Shown: piece after piece, positions 8,608 to 16,427 of the stretch | Layout of the letters: every line of letters begins with the position of its first letter | How positions within the stretch are numbered: position 1 is the stretch's first letter | DNA from: Sulfurovum sp. | GTDB taxonomy: Bacteria > Campylobacterota > Campylobacteria > Campylobacterales > Sulfurovaceae | Direction: 5' to 3' | Assembly: GCA_027081115.1 (NCBI GenBank) | Contig: JALWLD010000035.1 | Coordinates: 1-64,000 of the forward strand | Length of the DNA: 64,000 nucleotides | Made by a program: the position numbers and the translations under genes | Notes under the pieces: generated by a model | What the model was told of the DNA's origin: nothing | Databases searched by the model: none | What the model saw: the letters and a program-made list of their open reading frames with translations, nothing else

Positions 8608-10041
8608 ATGAAACGATTTTTACCTTCTTTAGGTTTGTTACTCCTAGGCTCTGGCTTGGGGTATACCTCTACACTGACTGTCTATCAAGATAAAACACTT
8701 TACACTTATACTGCAAACAAGACATACCTTGGTATGACAAAAAATGTAAGTGCCAAATGTGATGGAGAAACAGTTGAAACCCTCTCCATCTTACGTTGTC
8801 CAAAAGATGAGCGTCTATGTAAAGAAGCTACAGCAGTTGAAAAAGCACAAATTACTGTAAATACCATACAGCAGACCAGTGAAACACTTGAAAAGCTTCT
8901 TACTTTGGCTCAACCAGATAAAATAGATGCTTCTGCATGGATAGATGCAGCTGAGCGTATTGGAGAAGCAAAAGCAACACTGCAAAGTAAAGACCTTATA
9001 GCCAATGATGAACTAAAGATGAAGCGTCAACAGTTCAATAAACAGGCACCTTCAAGCAAAGCTCTATTGAGTCAAAAAGTATGTGCTTCAGAGTTGGAGC
9101 TTACGCTTCCTTATGGATATGTGAACTTTTCTACTTTGTACGAAGCAGAATTGCAAAATAATAAAGAGATCAAAGTCACACAAAAACTCTCCATACTTAA
9201 CAGAAGTGGTATTGATATAGAGGCTGATGAAGCCATTTTTTATTATCGTAATGCCAATCAGTATATTTCTGTGATCAATTTTACTCCCTGGATCGTCAGC
9301 AAGTACGAACCACGTCCTAAAAGAAGAATGGTAAAGAAAAAAGCAATGTCCAATCGTGCAATGGATGAAGAGCTCTTAATGATGTCTGCTGTACCATCGC
9401 CTGCACCTGTCAGACAGATGAGAGCAACGTATGTGGATGCTCGAGAATATAGTATAACCAATCTGGAACTACCCTCTACAGGTGTGCCATTGGATGTTGA
9501 GATTGACTCTTGGAGTACTCCTGTCAGTTGCCGATTAAAAGTGTATCCTTATATGAATACCAATGCATTTACCGTCTGTAGTTTTACCCCGAAACATCAG
9601 ATAGAATCCAATCAGTGGAAAATTAAATCAGGAAAAGTAACAGTAAACGATAGGGGTGTAGGACAGTACAATGATGGTAAATATGATCTTTATACGAAAA
9701 AAGATGAAGATATAAAGATTGTACGTGAATCTATTGTAAGGAATGAACGTGAAACTGGTATCTTTGGTACTACTGTACGAAAAAAGGATGGTTATATACT
9801 TAGTGTAACCAATAAATCGGATAAAAAGAAAACACTCACTCTTATAGATCGCATACCAACATCAACCAATGAAGCTATTAAGGTAAAACTTTTAGCTGTA
9901 AAATCAAAAGAGAAGATTGATTATAAGATAAGTAAAGAGGGTAAAATAGAGTTTGTACTACAGTTTTCTGCAAAAGAGAGTAGGAAAATAGAGATATTGT
10001 TTGAGATTTCTTATGATAAAGATTTAAAAGTTAGGTATTAG
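8608..10041 (+). CDS. DUF4139-type exported protein (MuiA-like)
   Basis: A 477-aa protein with an N-terminal signal peptide (FLPSLGLLLLGSGLGYTS). The C-terminal half resembles the DUF4139 beta-sandwich seen in 'mucoidy inhibitor'-like proteins, including ESIVRNERETGIFG and the NKSDKKKTLTLIDRIPTS segment. The central region has a helical stretch (about 85-155) and a basic linker (PRPKRRMVKKKAM). The biochemical role of this family is unknown. It lies downstream of a cytochrome c gene, possibly in one transcript. Confidence 0.65.
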   Translation: MKRFLPSLGLLLLGSGLGYTSTLTVYQDKTLYTYTANKTYLGMTKNVSAKCDGETVETLSILRCPKDERLCKEATAVEKAQITVNTIQQTSETLEKLLTLAQPDKIDASAWIDAAERIGEAKATLQSKDLIANDELKMKRQQFNKQAPSSKALLSQKVCASELELTLPYGYVNFSTLYEAELQNNKEIKVTQKLSILNRSGIDIEADEAIFYYRNANQYISVINFTPWIVSKYEPRPKRRMVKKKAMSNRAMDEELLMMSAVPSPAPVRQMRATYVDAREYSITNLELPSTGVPLDVEIDSWSTPVSCRLKVYPYMNTNAFTVCSFTPKHQIESNQWKIKSGKVTVNDRGVGQYNDGKYDLYTKKDEDIKIVRESIVRNERETGIFGTTVRKKDGYILSVTNKSDKKKTLTLIDRIPTSTNEAIKVKLLAVKSKEKIDYKISKEGKIEFVLQFSAKESRKIEILFEISYDKDLKVRY

Positions 10042-10092
10042 GAAGTTTGAATGAGGGGATAGCTTGCAGGCGAGATGCCTGCAAAGTCACTA

Positions 10093-10311
10093 CTAGAGTG
10101 GAGTTACGTTTTCAGCTTGTGGGCCTTTTTGACCTTCACCAACTTCAAATGTTACTGCTTGACCTTCAGCCAAAGTAACACGTCCTCCACCATCGTTGTT
10201 TACTTGACGGAAATGTACGAATACATCGCTTCCACCATCGTTCTGTTGGATAAATCCATAACCTTTTTCATCGTTGAACCATTTTACAGTTCCGTTTACT
10301 AATTCTGCCAT
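10093..10311 (-). CDS. Cold-shock domain protein
   Basis: A 72-aa single-stranded nucleic-acid chaperone of the CspA family. RNP1 (KGYGFI) and RNP2 (DVFVHF) are both present within [18 protein letters not shown]. Such proteins melt RNA secondary structure and often autoregulate. The start ATG at 10311 has AAAAGG upstream. The upstream untranslated region appears long (see the next entry), as is usual for csp mRNAs. Confidence 0.95.
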   Translation of the reverse strand: MAELVNGTVKWFNDEKGYGFIQQNDGGSDVFVHFRQVNNDGGGRVTLAEGQAVTFEVGEGQKGPQAENVTPL

Positions 10312-10480
10312 TGTTGTACCTTTTGGTAATAATTTTCACTTATGGGGTATCCCTAAATATAAGCGGAATCCAAATTGGTGAGAGTCTTTCGGGGTTAGCA
10401 GGATAGATATACATACTGAACACACGGAAGATGAACTCGAACCTCATCTTTCATCGCAATTATTGTACCTACTTTTTTCA
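10312..10480 (-). promoter_or_regulatory. Long 5' leader of the cold-shock gene
   Basis: About 170 bases without a gene lie upstream of the csp start and are richer in GC than typical intergenic DNA here. They contain a perfect 7-bp inverted repeat (AAGATGA...TCATCTT near 10430-10452) and a possible -10 (TACAAT on the minus strand, about 10465). Long structured leaders are known to act as thermosensors in csp mRNAs; that role is inferred here. Confidence 0.4.
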
Positions 10481-10524
10481 ACACTTAACCTTAGTAAATA
10501 TAAAATAAGCTTATAAAATTGAAT

Positions 10525-11475
10525 TTAATCCAATTTCCAGAAGAAAATCTTTGCTTCATCACCCGAAGAGATAACAGAACTTTCATTGATAAAGAGTATT
10601 TTATTGGGAATAGCATAGTGCCCAACAAGTCTGTTGCCTTTTATTTTTGTTTGGGTATCGAAGAGTTGTAAATAGTGTTCGAACCCGCTTGAGTAGGCTG
10701 CTGTACTTCCACTTGGACTTAAACCTACTGCATAGACAAGAAAATCACTCTTGAGGTGGTAGGCTTTACCTTTTTTGTTATAGATTCCCACTCGTCTGTC
10801 CTGCCCAGCCGTGACAATGGTTCCATTGGCATAAGCTACTTTATATATATTGTCTACATGCTCGGAGGTAAAGATTTGAAGAATTTTGGATGAGTTTACT
10901 TCAATAAGTGTGACTTTTCCACTCTCATCGGAAATGATCATATTTTTTTTATCGGCACTGAGGGCCATATCTCCCATAGTACTCTCTGAAACATGCCTCT
11001 CATAGAGTTTTGCATTTTCTGATTTGTCGTATAAAACAACATCAGAACCAAAAGAGCCAAAGATAAGCTTATTCTCTTCTGTAAAAAGTACCTTTTTGGG
11101 CATGAGCTTTTTTGTTTCATCAATGATCTTTATAAGCTCTTTTCCGTCATCGATCCAGATATTTCGGTAAGCACTCATACCGGAAGAGACCAAAACTGTT
11201 TTCCCATGGCTTCTATCTATAGAGTGTACTCGAGCAGGTATGGTTTCGCCTTTTATTGTATAAAGGGAAGGAAGGTGTATTTTTCGTACAATTTTTTGTT
11301 TTACCAGATCAATAATATCTACAACACCTTCATCTGTTGCTACATATAGGTAGCCATTGTCTTCTACAAAATCGCTGACCAATCCAGATGTCTCAACTGT
11401 CGCTATAGGCGTAATGTCCCGTGCATACAGGATATTTGAAAGCAGTATGATGAGCATAGTAATTAGTTTGGGCAT
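10525..11475 (-). CDS. Periplasmic WD40-like beta-propeller (NapL-like)
   Basis: A 316-aa protein with a signal peptide (MPKLITMLIILLSNILYA) and a repeat pattern typical of a beta-propeller (GYLYVATDEGVVDIIDL, GTIVTAGQDRRVGIYN, ISSGDEAKIFFWKLD). It resembles NapL of epsilonproteobacterial nap clusters, but no napA or other nap gene is present. Instead it is the last gene of an operon headed by sulfide:quinone oxidoreductase. It may be an assembly or scaffold protein for the periplasmic electron-transfer module. The NapL resemblance is by eye and only moderately certain. Confidence 0.6.
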   Translation of the reverse strand: MPKLITMLIILLSNILYARDITPIATVETSGLVSDFVEDNGYLYVATDEGVVDIIDLVKQKIVRKIHLPSLYTIKGETIPARVHSIDRSHGKTVLVSSGMSAYRNIWIDDGKELIKIIDETKKLMPKKVLFTEENKLIFGSFGSDVVLYDKSENAKLYERHVSESTMGDMALSADKKNMIISDESGKVTLIEVNSSKILQIFTSEHVDNIYKVAYANGTIVTAGQDRRVGIYNKKGKAYHLKSDFLVYAVGLSPSGSTAAYSSGFEHYLQLFDTQTKIKGNRLVGHYAIPNKILFINESSVISSGDEAKIFFWKLD

Positions 11476-11518
11476 AAAGATCCGTTGTGTGTTGTGATGG
11501 TATTATAGCTAAATTGAA

Positions 11519-12022
11519 TTATTGTATTTTTTTGATCATAGATTTTAAGTAAGATTCTCTCTTTTCAATACCCAGCAGTCTTTTCCGTGTAAGGTCAGGG
11601 TAGGTACCATGGAGTCCTTTCCCATCTTCTCCATGACAACCTGCACAGTTACTGGTATAGAACATGACAGCATTCTTTTCATAAGGCTTTTCACATTTTT
11701 TTCCTGAAAGCTCCATCACATAGCAGGCAATTTTATCTGCATCTTCTGGAGAAGCAAAGCCTCCTTCCATCACACCGCCTTTAAAGTTAAACTGCTCTGA
11801 ACCGTGGTTAATCACATATATGATGTATGCTTTGGTGTAGGCATTTGTATGTAATTTCTGGAGTTCTTTTTTAAAAGGATCATTTTGTTTTTTTTCTATA
11901 GATACTTGTTCCACAGATTTTACTTTTTTGTGCTGCTGTGTATACTTTTTGTTAAGACCATTATAGAGAGCATACAGGAGTACAAAAAGTATGACAAGAT
12001 AGGAGAGATATTTTTCAAACAA
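11519..12022 (-). CDS. Membrane-anchored c-type cytochrome with permuted-looking order
   Basis: A 167-aa protein with an N-terminal membrane anchor (about 5-22) and one CAGCH heme motif placed late (126-130), leaving only 37 residues after it. The segment before the motif (HGSEQFNFKGGVMEGG, then SPEDADKIACYVMEL) resembles the C-terminal half of a class I cytochrome c, with a potential Met ligand at 85. The order therefore looks circularly permuted compared with ordinary cytochromes. It lies 6 bases after the lipoprotein gene, within the sqr operon, and may take electrons from sulfide oxidation. Confidence 0.7.
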   Translation of the reverse strand: MFEKYLSYLVILFVLLYALYNGLNKKYTQQHKKVKSVEQVSIEKKQNDPFKKELQKLHTNAYTKAYIIYVINHGSEQFNFKGGVMEGGFASPEDADKIACYVMELSGKKCEKPYEKNAVMFYTSNCAGCHGEDGKGLHGTYPDLTRKRLLGIEKRESYLKSMIKKIQ

Positions 12023-12028
12023 GAAAGT

Positions 12029-12628
12029 TTACCAAAGAAAACGGGTTGAGAATGGTTTTACCAGTGGCAGGAAATCTACTTTCATTGTAGTCCAACGTGT
12101 CAGTAGAGATTGCTTTTGATGATGCAGTGTTATGACATTTTTGTATGGTGCCAAACGAGCAGTTGCATCAAGATGTTTAAGCATACGGTTCAGCTGATTG
12201 GTACTCATACCATATACAAAACGTAAACGCTGACTTTCATCTTGTTGTGCCAATACATTAAGGATCTGACCGTTTAACAGAATCACCTGAAAGGCATACA
12301 TATTATTTTTTGCATAAACTCTCAGCACAGATCTTGCATCAAATACAGAACGTATAATATGGATTGTAGCCGGAGAAAATTCATACGAGATATCTGTATG
12401 TGCATCTTCATAAACGACAAAGTTACCTGATTTTAGTTTTAGGATCTTTTGGTCAACAATCAGTGTTCTAAAGTATTCTCTCTCTTTTTGAACCAGGATA
12501 GTATCGAGTAGTACATGATTTTCTTCTACTTGAAATATAAGGCTGTTAGGCTGATATTCTATATTGGATGATGTACAGCCATTTATTATGAAAATAGCTG
12601 TAAGCGTAAGAGAGAGTTTTTTGAACAT
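12029..12628 (-). CDS. Lipoprotein in the sqr operon
   Basis: A 199-aa protein with a lipoprotein signal (MFKKLSLTLTAIFIINGC, Cys18). The mature part appears as a mixed beta/alpha domain with no family recognised. It begins one base after the upstream coiled-coil gene's stop and ends 6 bases before the cytochrome gene, so it is firmly part of the sqr operon. A structural or assembly role at the periplasmic membrane surface is only inferred from context. Confidence 0.6.
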   Translation of the reverse strand: MFKKLSLTLTAIFIINGCTSSNIEYQPNSLIFQVEENHVLLDTILVQKEREYFRTLIVDQKILKLKSGNFVVYEDAHTDISYEFSPATIHIIRSVFDARSVLRVYAKNNMYAFQVILLNGQILNVLAQQDESQRLRFVYGMSTNQLNRMLKHLDATARLAPYKNVITLHHQKQSLLTRWTTMKVDFLPLVKPFSTRFLW

Positions 12629-12629
12629 T

Positions 12630-13115
12630 TTATACTATATCTGTCAATTTGAGGAAGATCTCGTTAAACTCTTTAGCTGCTTTTTGTGCAAGCCTTTCTA
12701 CTTCCAGTTTAGATTTACTGTAAAGATGTGAGAGCTCCTTTTGTTTCTCTTCCCAAAGGTCTTCACCTTCTTTTTTTGCAAGATGTGCTTTTAATGCTAC
12801 GATATCAAACTCTTCTGACGTGTTCTTGGAAGCTTGATGTACAAAGGTATCGAGGGTATCTTGGATAGTTTCAAGTTTCTCACGTGCTTCCATCATGCCT
12901 AAATGGGCTTTGAGTTCAGTTTCTCCCTCTAGGTTATTGTAGGATTCTGTGAGTTTATTTTGAATATCTGATAAATACTTTTTTAAATCTCCCCAGAATG
13001 CTGCTGCATCTTCGGGGAAATCTTTACTGAGAGTTTCTATCTTCTCTTCAGCTTTCTCAAGTGCTTCTTTTGATTGTTTCAAAAGTGCTTTGAGTTCTTT
13101 TTCCATTAAAACCAT
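12630..13115 (-). CDS. Helical coiled-coil protein in the sqr operon
   Basis: A 161-aa acidic, almost wholly helical protein without signal peptide or membrane segment. It has heptad-like stretches (KQSKEALEKAEEKIETLSKD and KSKLEVERLAQKAAKEF) and might be a four-helix bundle. Its start overlaps the end of sqr by 10 bases, implying translational coupling; the second Met (MEKELKAL) is an alternative start. No family is recognised. Because it is predicted cytosolic while its neighbours are exported, it might be a chaperone or Tat-related factor for SQR, but this is speculation. Confidence 0.6.
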   Translation of the reverse strand: MVLMEKELKALLKQSKEALEKAEEKIETLSKDFPEDAAAFWGDLKKYLSDIQNKLTESYNNLEGETELKAHLGMMEAREKLETIQDTLDTFVHQASKNTSEEFDIVALKAHLAKKEGEDLWEEKQKELSHLYSKSKLEVERLAQKAAKEFNEIFLKLTDIV

Positions 13116-14560
13116 CCTCTTAACATAAGATTCCAGTACATAGGTTTCAACATGTAGAGATCAAACGCCCACCAGAACCATCTTGGTGTAGCAGGATCAA
13201 GGAATGGCATAGTTGGTGCAAGACCATCATAGTTGAATTCAGCCATGATGATCTTACCATATTCAGTTTTTAATGGACAAACGGTATAGCCATCAAATAC
13301 TTCAGTCAATGGATCTCCATTTACTTGAGAAACAAGGTTCCCCACTGTAATAGGACCATGGTGTCTTGCAGAACCACCTGTCTTACCTTTAGGGATACCA
13401 CATACATCACCAATACCAAACACATTTGGGTACCTTCTATGTTGCAGTGTTTTCTGATCTACTTCCAGCCAACCTTTAGCTGTACCTTTTTGCCAACCAA
13501 GAGGAGAATCAACAAGTGCCTGTGGTGGTCCCATTGGTGGTACTACATGAATAAAGTCATACTTCAGATCAACCATACGCTTTTTTTGGATCATATCGAA
13601 CTCTTTAAGATCCTCATCATATTCACCTTTTACTTCGTATCTCTCTTCAAAAGTAGCAATTTTGTTTTTAACATCCATAGCAACAAGATTATGCTTAAAC
13701 TTGTTGCTAATAGTGTCATATCCACTCTGTACTTCTTTAAGTGAAGCTGCAATAGTTGGGAGACCAAAGAGTTTTCCACCATTGGTAGCAAAGATGAAGT
13801 TTGCTCCTAAGTTCTCTTTTCTTAAGTGATCAGCAGAGAGGTAAAGAATTTTTTGTGGTGCACCACCACACTTAATAGGTGTATTTGGCTGTGTATAGAT
13901 GGCTGTAGGTTTTTTACCACCTGCGGCTGCATCTTTAAGCGCATTAAACCATTCCCAAGTTACATCTGCACCATGTGCCGTACCTTTTTCAAGGTTATTT
14001 AGATATACAGAGGCAATACCATTGGTACCGATATCCTCTTCTTTTAACCCTTTTATCCAATCATAATGGTAGACAATACCAGTAGCAACTACCATATAGT
14101 CATAAGCCACTTCTGTACCAGCTCTTGTAACTACCTTATTGTTGTCCGGGTCAAATGTTTTTACTTCATCTTTGATCCAATTCACATCTGAAGGGATAAA
14201 GTCTTTATTGTGTTTTACCAAGTCATCATGCACATAAAGTCCCGCAGCAACAAACACTTGTCCTGGTTGATAGAGGTGAGTTTCATTTGGTGCGATGATT
14301 GTGATGTCCGCATTTGGCATGGCAGAGTGGATTCTTGCCAGTGCCATAATACCACCTGCACCACCACCAACGACAAGAATCTTGACATTCTTGTCGGAGC
14401 TAGGTCCTGCTTCAGCTTTTGTAGGTGCCCCCACCATCATGGCTGATCCACCAGTAAGCCCCATAATCTTTAGAGCATCTCTTCTACTCATACCGTTTGC
14501 TGTTTTATCTCCATGAAGAAGTTCAACCAAAGGTTTGCTGTGCGAAATCTTTTTTGACAT
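13106..14560 (-). CDS. sqr: Tat-exported sulfide:quinone oxidoreductase (SQOR-like)
   Basis: FAD enzyme oxidising sulfide and passing electrons to quinone. The 484-aa protein starts with a twin-arginine signal (MSRRDALKIMG, then GSAMMVGAPTKAEA) and so is periplasmic. FAD binding is by ILVVGGGAGG (61-70) and FGIGDVCGIPKGKTGG (381-396). The two expected redox cysteines are Cys231 in IKCGGAPQK and Cys428 in TVCPLKT. The C-terminal MYWNLMLRGWF resembles the membrane-binding tail of type II (human SQOR-like) enzymes. It leads an operon with a coiled-coil protein, lipoprotein, cytochrome c and beta-propeller. Type assignment is by motif only. Confidence 0.88.
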   Translation of the reverse strand: MSKKISHSKPLVELLHGDKTANGMSRRDALKIMGLTGGSAMMVGAPTKAEAGPSSDKNVKILVVGGGAGGIMALARIHSAMPNADITIIAPNETHLYQPGQVFVAAGLYVHDDLVKHNKDFIPSDVNWIKDEVKTFDPDNNKVVTRAGTEVAYDYMVVATGIVYHYDWIKGLKEEDIGTNGIASVYLNNLEKGTAHGADVTWEWFNALKDAAAGGKKPTAIYTQPNTPIKCGGAPQKILYLSADHLRKENLGANFIFATNGGKLFGLPTIAASLKEVQSGYDTISNKFKHNLVAMDVKNKIATFEERYEVKGEYDEDLKEFDMIQKKRMVDLKYDFIHVVPPMGPPQALVDSPLGWQKGTAKGWLEVDQKTLQHRRYPNVFGIGDVCGIPKGKTGGSARHHGPITVGNLVSQVNGDPLTEVFDGYTVCPLKTEYGKIIMAEFNYDGLAPTMPFLDPATPRWFWWAFDLYMLKPMYWNLMLRGWF

Positions 14561-14860
14561 TCCTAAGTCCTTTTTTACTATTTGATATTTTGACCGATCA
14601 TATAAACAATGTATTTATTTTTAGAGGTAAATAATTGTCTCAAACCTATTTTAATTAGTTATATCTAGAAAAAAGCTTAAAAGTCTATTTTGATCTTAAT
14701 AAGGTATAGCCGTATTAATATGCTATTTACTATTGATTAATAAATATATAGATTTAGATGAATAATATAACTATAGATTATGTATTTGGATATTTTATTT
14801 TTGAATAAAGGTGTAGATAGCAGAGTCACAAACAGAGTTTTTGTATCTCAAGTTTTATCG
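14561..14860. other. AT-rich intergenic region upstream of sqr
   Basis: About 300 bases between the sqr start and the left IS30 end. It must hold the sqr promoter on the minus strand; the ribosome site AAGGACTTAGGA lies just before the ATG. The rest is very AT-rich with no open frame of note and no clear repeat. Confidence 0.5.
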
Positions 14861-14890
14861 TAACGCCAATTCTAACAATAAACGCAATTT
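14861..14890 (+). repeat. IS30 left inverted repeat
   Basis: Starts TAACGCCAATTCTAA and ends ACGCAATTT. It matches the reverse complement of 15946-15975 except around the middle (CAATA versus TCACT) and the terminal bases. Confidence 0.85.
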
Positions 14891-14962
14891 CTGAGAAGTG
14901 AGGTGAAAGAGCGGGTTAATCGAGATTCGGTTATCCTTTTTCACCACAAAAGAGGAAATAAC

Positions 14963-15937
14963 ATGCGAATAACACAATTAACCCAGAAAGAAAGATACCA
15001 TATTTGGGCTTCATTAAAGCGTGGAGTAAGTCAAAAAAATATTGCAGAGACTATTGGTGTGCATCCATCAACAATATGTAGAGAGATTCAAAGAAACAAA
15101 GATGCAGACACTTAAGAATACCATTATGCTTTTGCCCAAACAAAATCACAACGAAGACAAAAGTCTAAACGTAAACATACAGTGCTCACATCTAAGATAA
15201 AAACCTACATAAAGTCCAAACTCAAAGAAGACTGGTCTCCAGAACAGATCTCTGGGAGAATGAAGGTAGACCATGGATTCACAATCTGCCATGAGACGAT
15301 CTATCGTTATATTTACTACAACAAATCAAGAGGTGGCAGGCTCTATAAGTACTTGCGTCACAAGAACAAGAAGTATCATAGTAGAAGTAACAGTTATCAA
15401 CGCAGAGGTATCATTATTGACAGGATCTCAATTGATAAAAGACCGAAGATCGTAGAGAAGAAGAACCGTATAGGTGACTTTGAAATAGATACGGTCATTG
15501 GCAGACATCATGTTGGAGCACTCGTTACTGTAGTGGATAGAAAGTCAAAGTTCACACTAATCAAGAAAGTGGAATCCAAGAAAGCAGAGGAAGTGACCAA
15601 AGCTTTAATCTCAATGCTTACACCTCTCAAACCTATTACCAAGACCATTACAAGCGATAACGGTAAAGAGTTCGCCTATCATAAGGAAGTCTCTACAACA
15701 CTTGATACAGACTTCTACTTTGCACATCCATATTCATCCTGGGAGAGAGGATTGAATGAGCATACCAATGGATTGATCAGGCAATATCTGCCTAAGAAAA
15801 CAGACTTAACACAGGTTTGTAAGGAGGAAATTATTACCATACAAGATAAGCTAAATCACAGACCGAGAAAAGTACTGAATTACAGAACACCTTATGAGGT
15901 ATTTTTCAAAGAATTCGCTAAACAGATAGCTGCGTGA
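14963..15937 (+). pseudogene. IS30-family transposase with internal TAA
   Basis: The frame starts at the ATG 14963 (AGAGGAAATAAC upstream), not at the track's 14903. The N-terminal helix-turn-helix (KERYHIWASLKRGVSQKNIA) is followed at codon 51 by an in-frame TAA (NKDADT-stop-EYHYAF). The same frame then continues without further stops to 15937. The DDE catalytic core is intact: Asp in GDFEIDTVIG, Asp in TSDNGKEF, Glu in SSWERGLNEHTNG. A single nonsense change thus separates the DNA-binding and catalytic parts; there is no slippery sequence suggesting programmed frameshifting. Activity would need readthrough or reinitiation at 15182. Confidence 0.85.
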
Positions 15938-15945
15938 TTGAGGTG

Positions 15946-15975
15946 GAATTGCGTTAGTGATTAGAATTGGCGTAA
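15946..15975 (-). repeat. IS30 right inverted repeat
   Basis: On the minus strand it reads TTACGCCAATTCTAATCACT and ends ACGCAATTC. It is complementary to the left end with the outer 13-14 bases identical. A 19-base part of it recurs exactly at 60516-60534. Confidence 0.85.
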
Positions 15976-16044
15976 TGTTAGGGGTAGTTTTTAATAGATG
16001 GTATAATGAAGTATTTATTGATTATGTGTAATTGAAGCTTTATT

Positions 16045-16121
<77 letters not shown>

Positions 16122-16199
16122 ACAGGAATTTTATAAGTCATCTGACTTAATGGAGTGAGATTATAGCTTGAATAAATATATTCAAACTTAAAATCTTTA

Positions 16200-16274
16200 T
16201 GGATGGGGTAGAGGGATTCGAACCCCCGAATACCAGTACCAAAAACTGGTGCCTTACCGCTTGGCGATACCCCA
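16200..16274 (-). tRNA. tRNA-Gln (TTG)
   Basis: A 75-nt cloverleaf on the minus strand with acceptor TGGGGTA/TACCCCA, anticodon loop TTTTGGT (anticodon TTG), a T-arm with GGTTCGAATCC, and encoded CCA. It is the first gene of the two-tRNA unit, with an excellent promoter upstream. Confidence 0.95.
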
Positions 16275-16306
16275 ATATCCACAAGCTTATTGCTTATGTG
16301 GACGGC

Positions 16307-16335
16307 ATTATAGCACCAAAACTCTTTCATGTCAA
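16307..16335 (-). promoter_or_regulatory. Sigma-70 promoter of the tRNA-Gln/fMet unit
   Basis: On the minus strand TTGACA (16335-16330) and TATAAT (16312-16307) are separated by exactly 17 bases. Both hexamers match the consensus perfectly, and the -10 lies about 33 bases before the tRNA-Gln 5' end. A perfect -35 is unusual in Campylobacterota but fits strong stable-RNA transcription. Confidence 0.85.
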
Positions 16336-16374
16336 GAGTTTTCTAAAAAAATGTAAAAAATCTTATATTTGAGG

Positions 16375-16380
16375 TATAAT
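16375..16380 (+). promoter_or_regulatory. Likely -10 element of ribBA
   Basis: TATAAT within GAGGTATAATTAC lies 48 bases before the ribBA ATG, with no good -35, as is usual in this phylum. Confidence 0.5.
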
Positions 16381-16427
16381 TACAAAAATCATATTCAAAT
16401 ATAGATATAAACTTACAGGAATAACCA

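Larger units (their letters stand above)
14861..15975 (+). mobile_element. IS30-family insertion sequence
   Basis: A 1.1-kb element bounded by imperfect inverted repeats of about 30 bp whose outer part (ACGCCAATTCTAA) is identical. It encodes one IS30-type DDE transposase interrupted by a stop codon. No clear target duplication could be recognised at the flanks, though IS30 elements make only 2-3 bp duplications. An isolated copy of its right end occurs at 60516-60534. Confidence 0.88.

Noticed and set aside
13325-13744. 139-aa plus-strand ORF inside sqr
   Set aside because: It lies antisense within a clearly coding gene with intact catalytic motifs; an antisense shadow.
14963-15937. Programmed frameshifting in the IS30 transposase
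   Set aside because: Both parts are in the same frame, separated by a plain TAA with no slippery heptamer; a nonsense mutation is the simpler reading.
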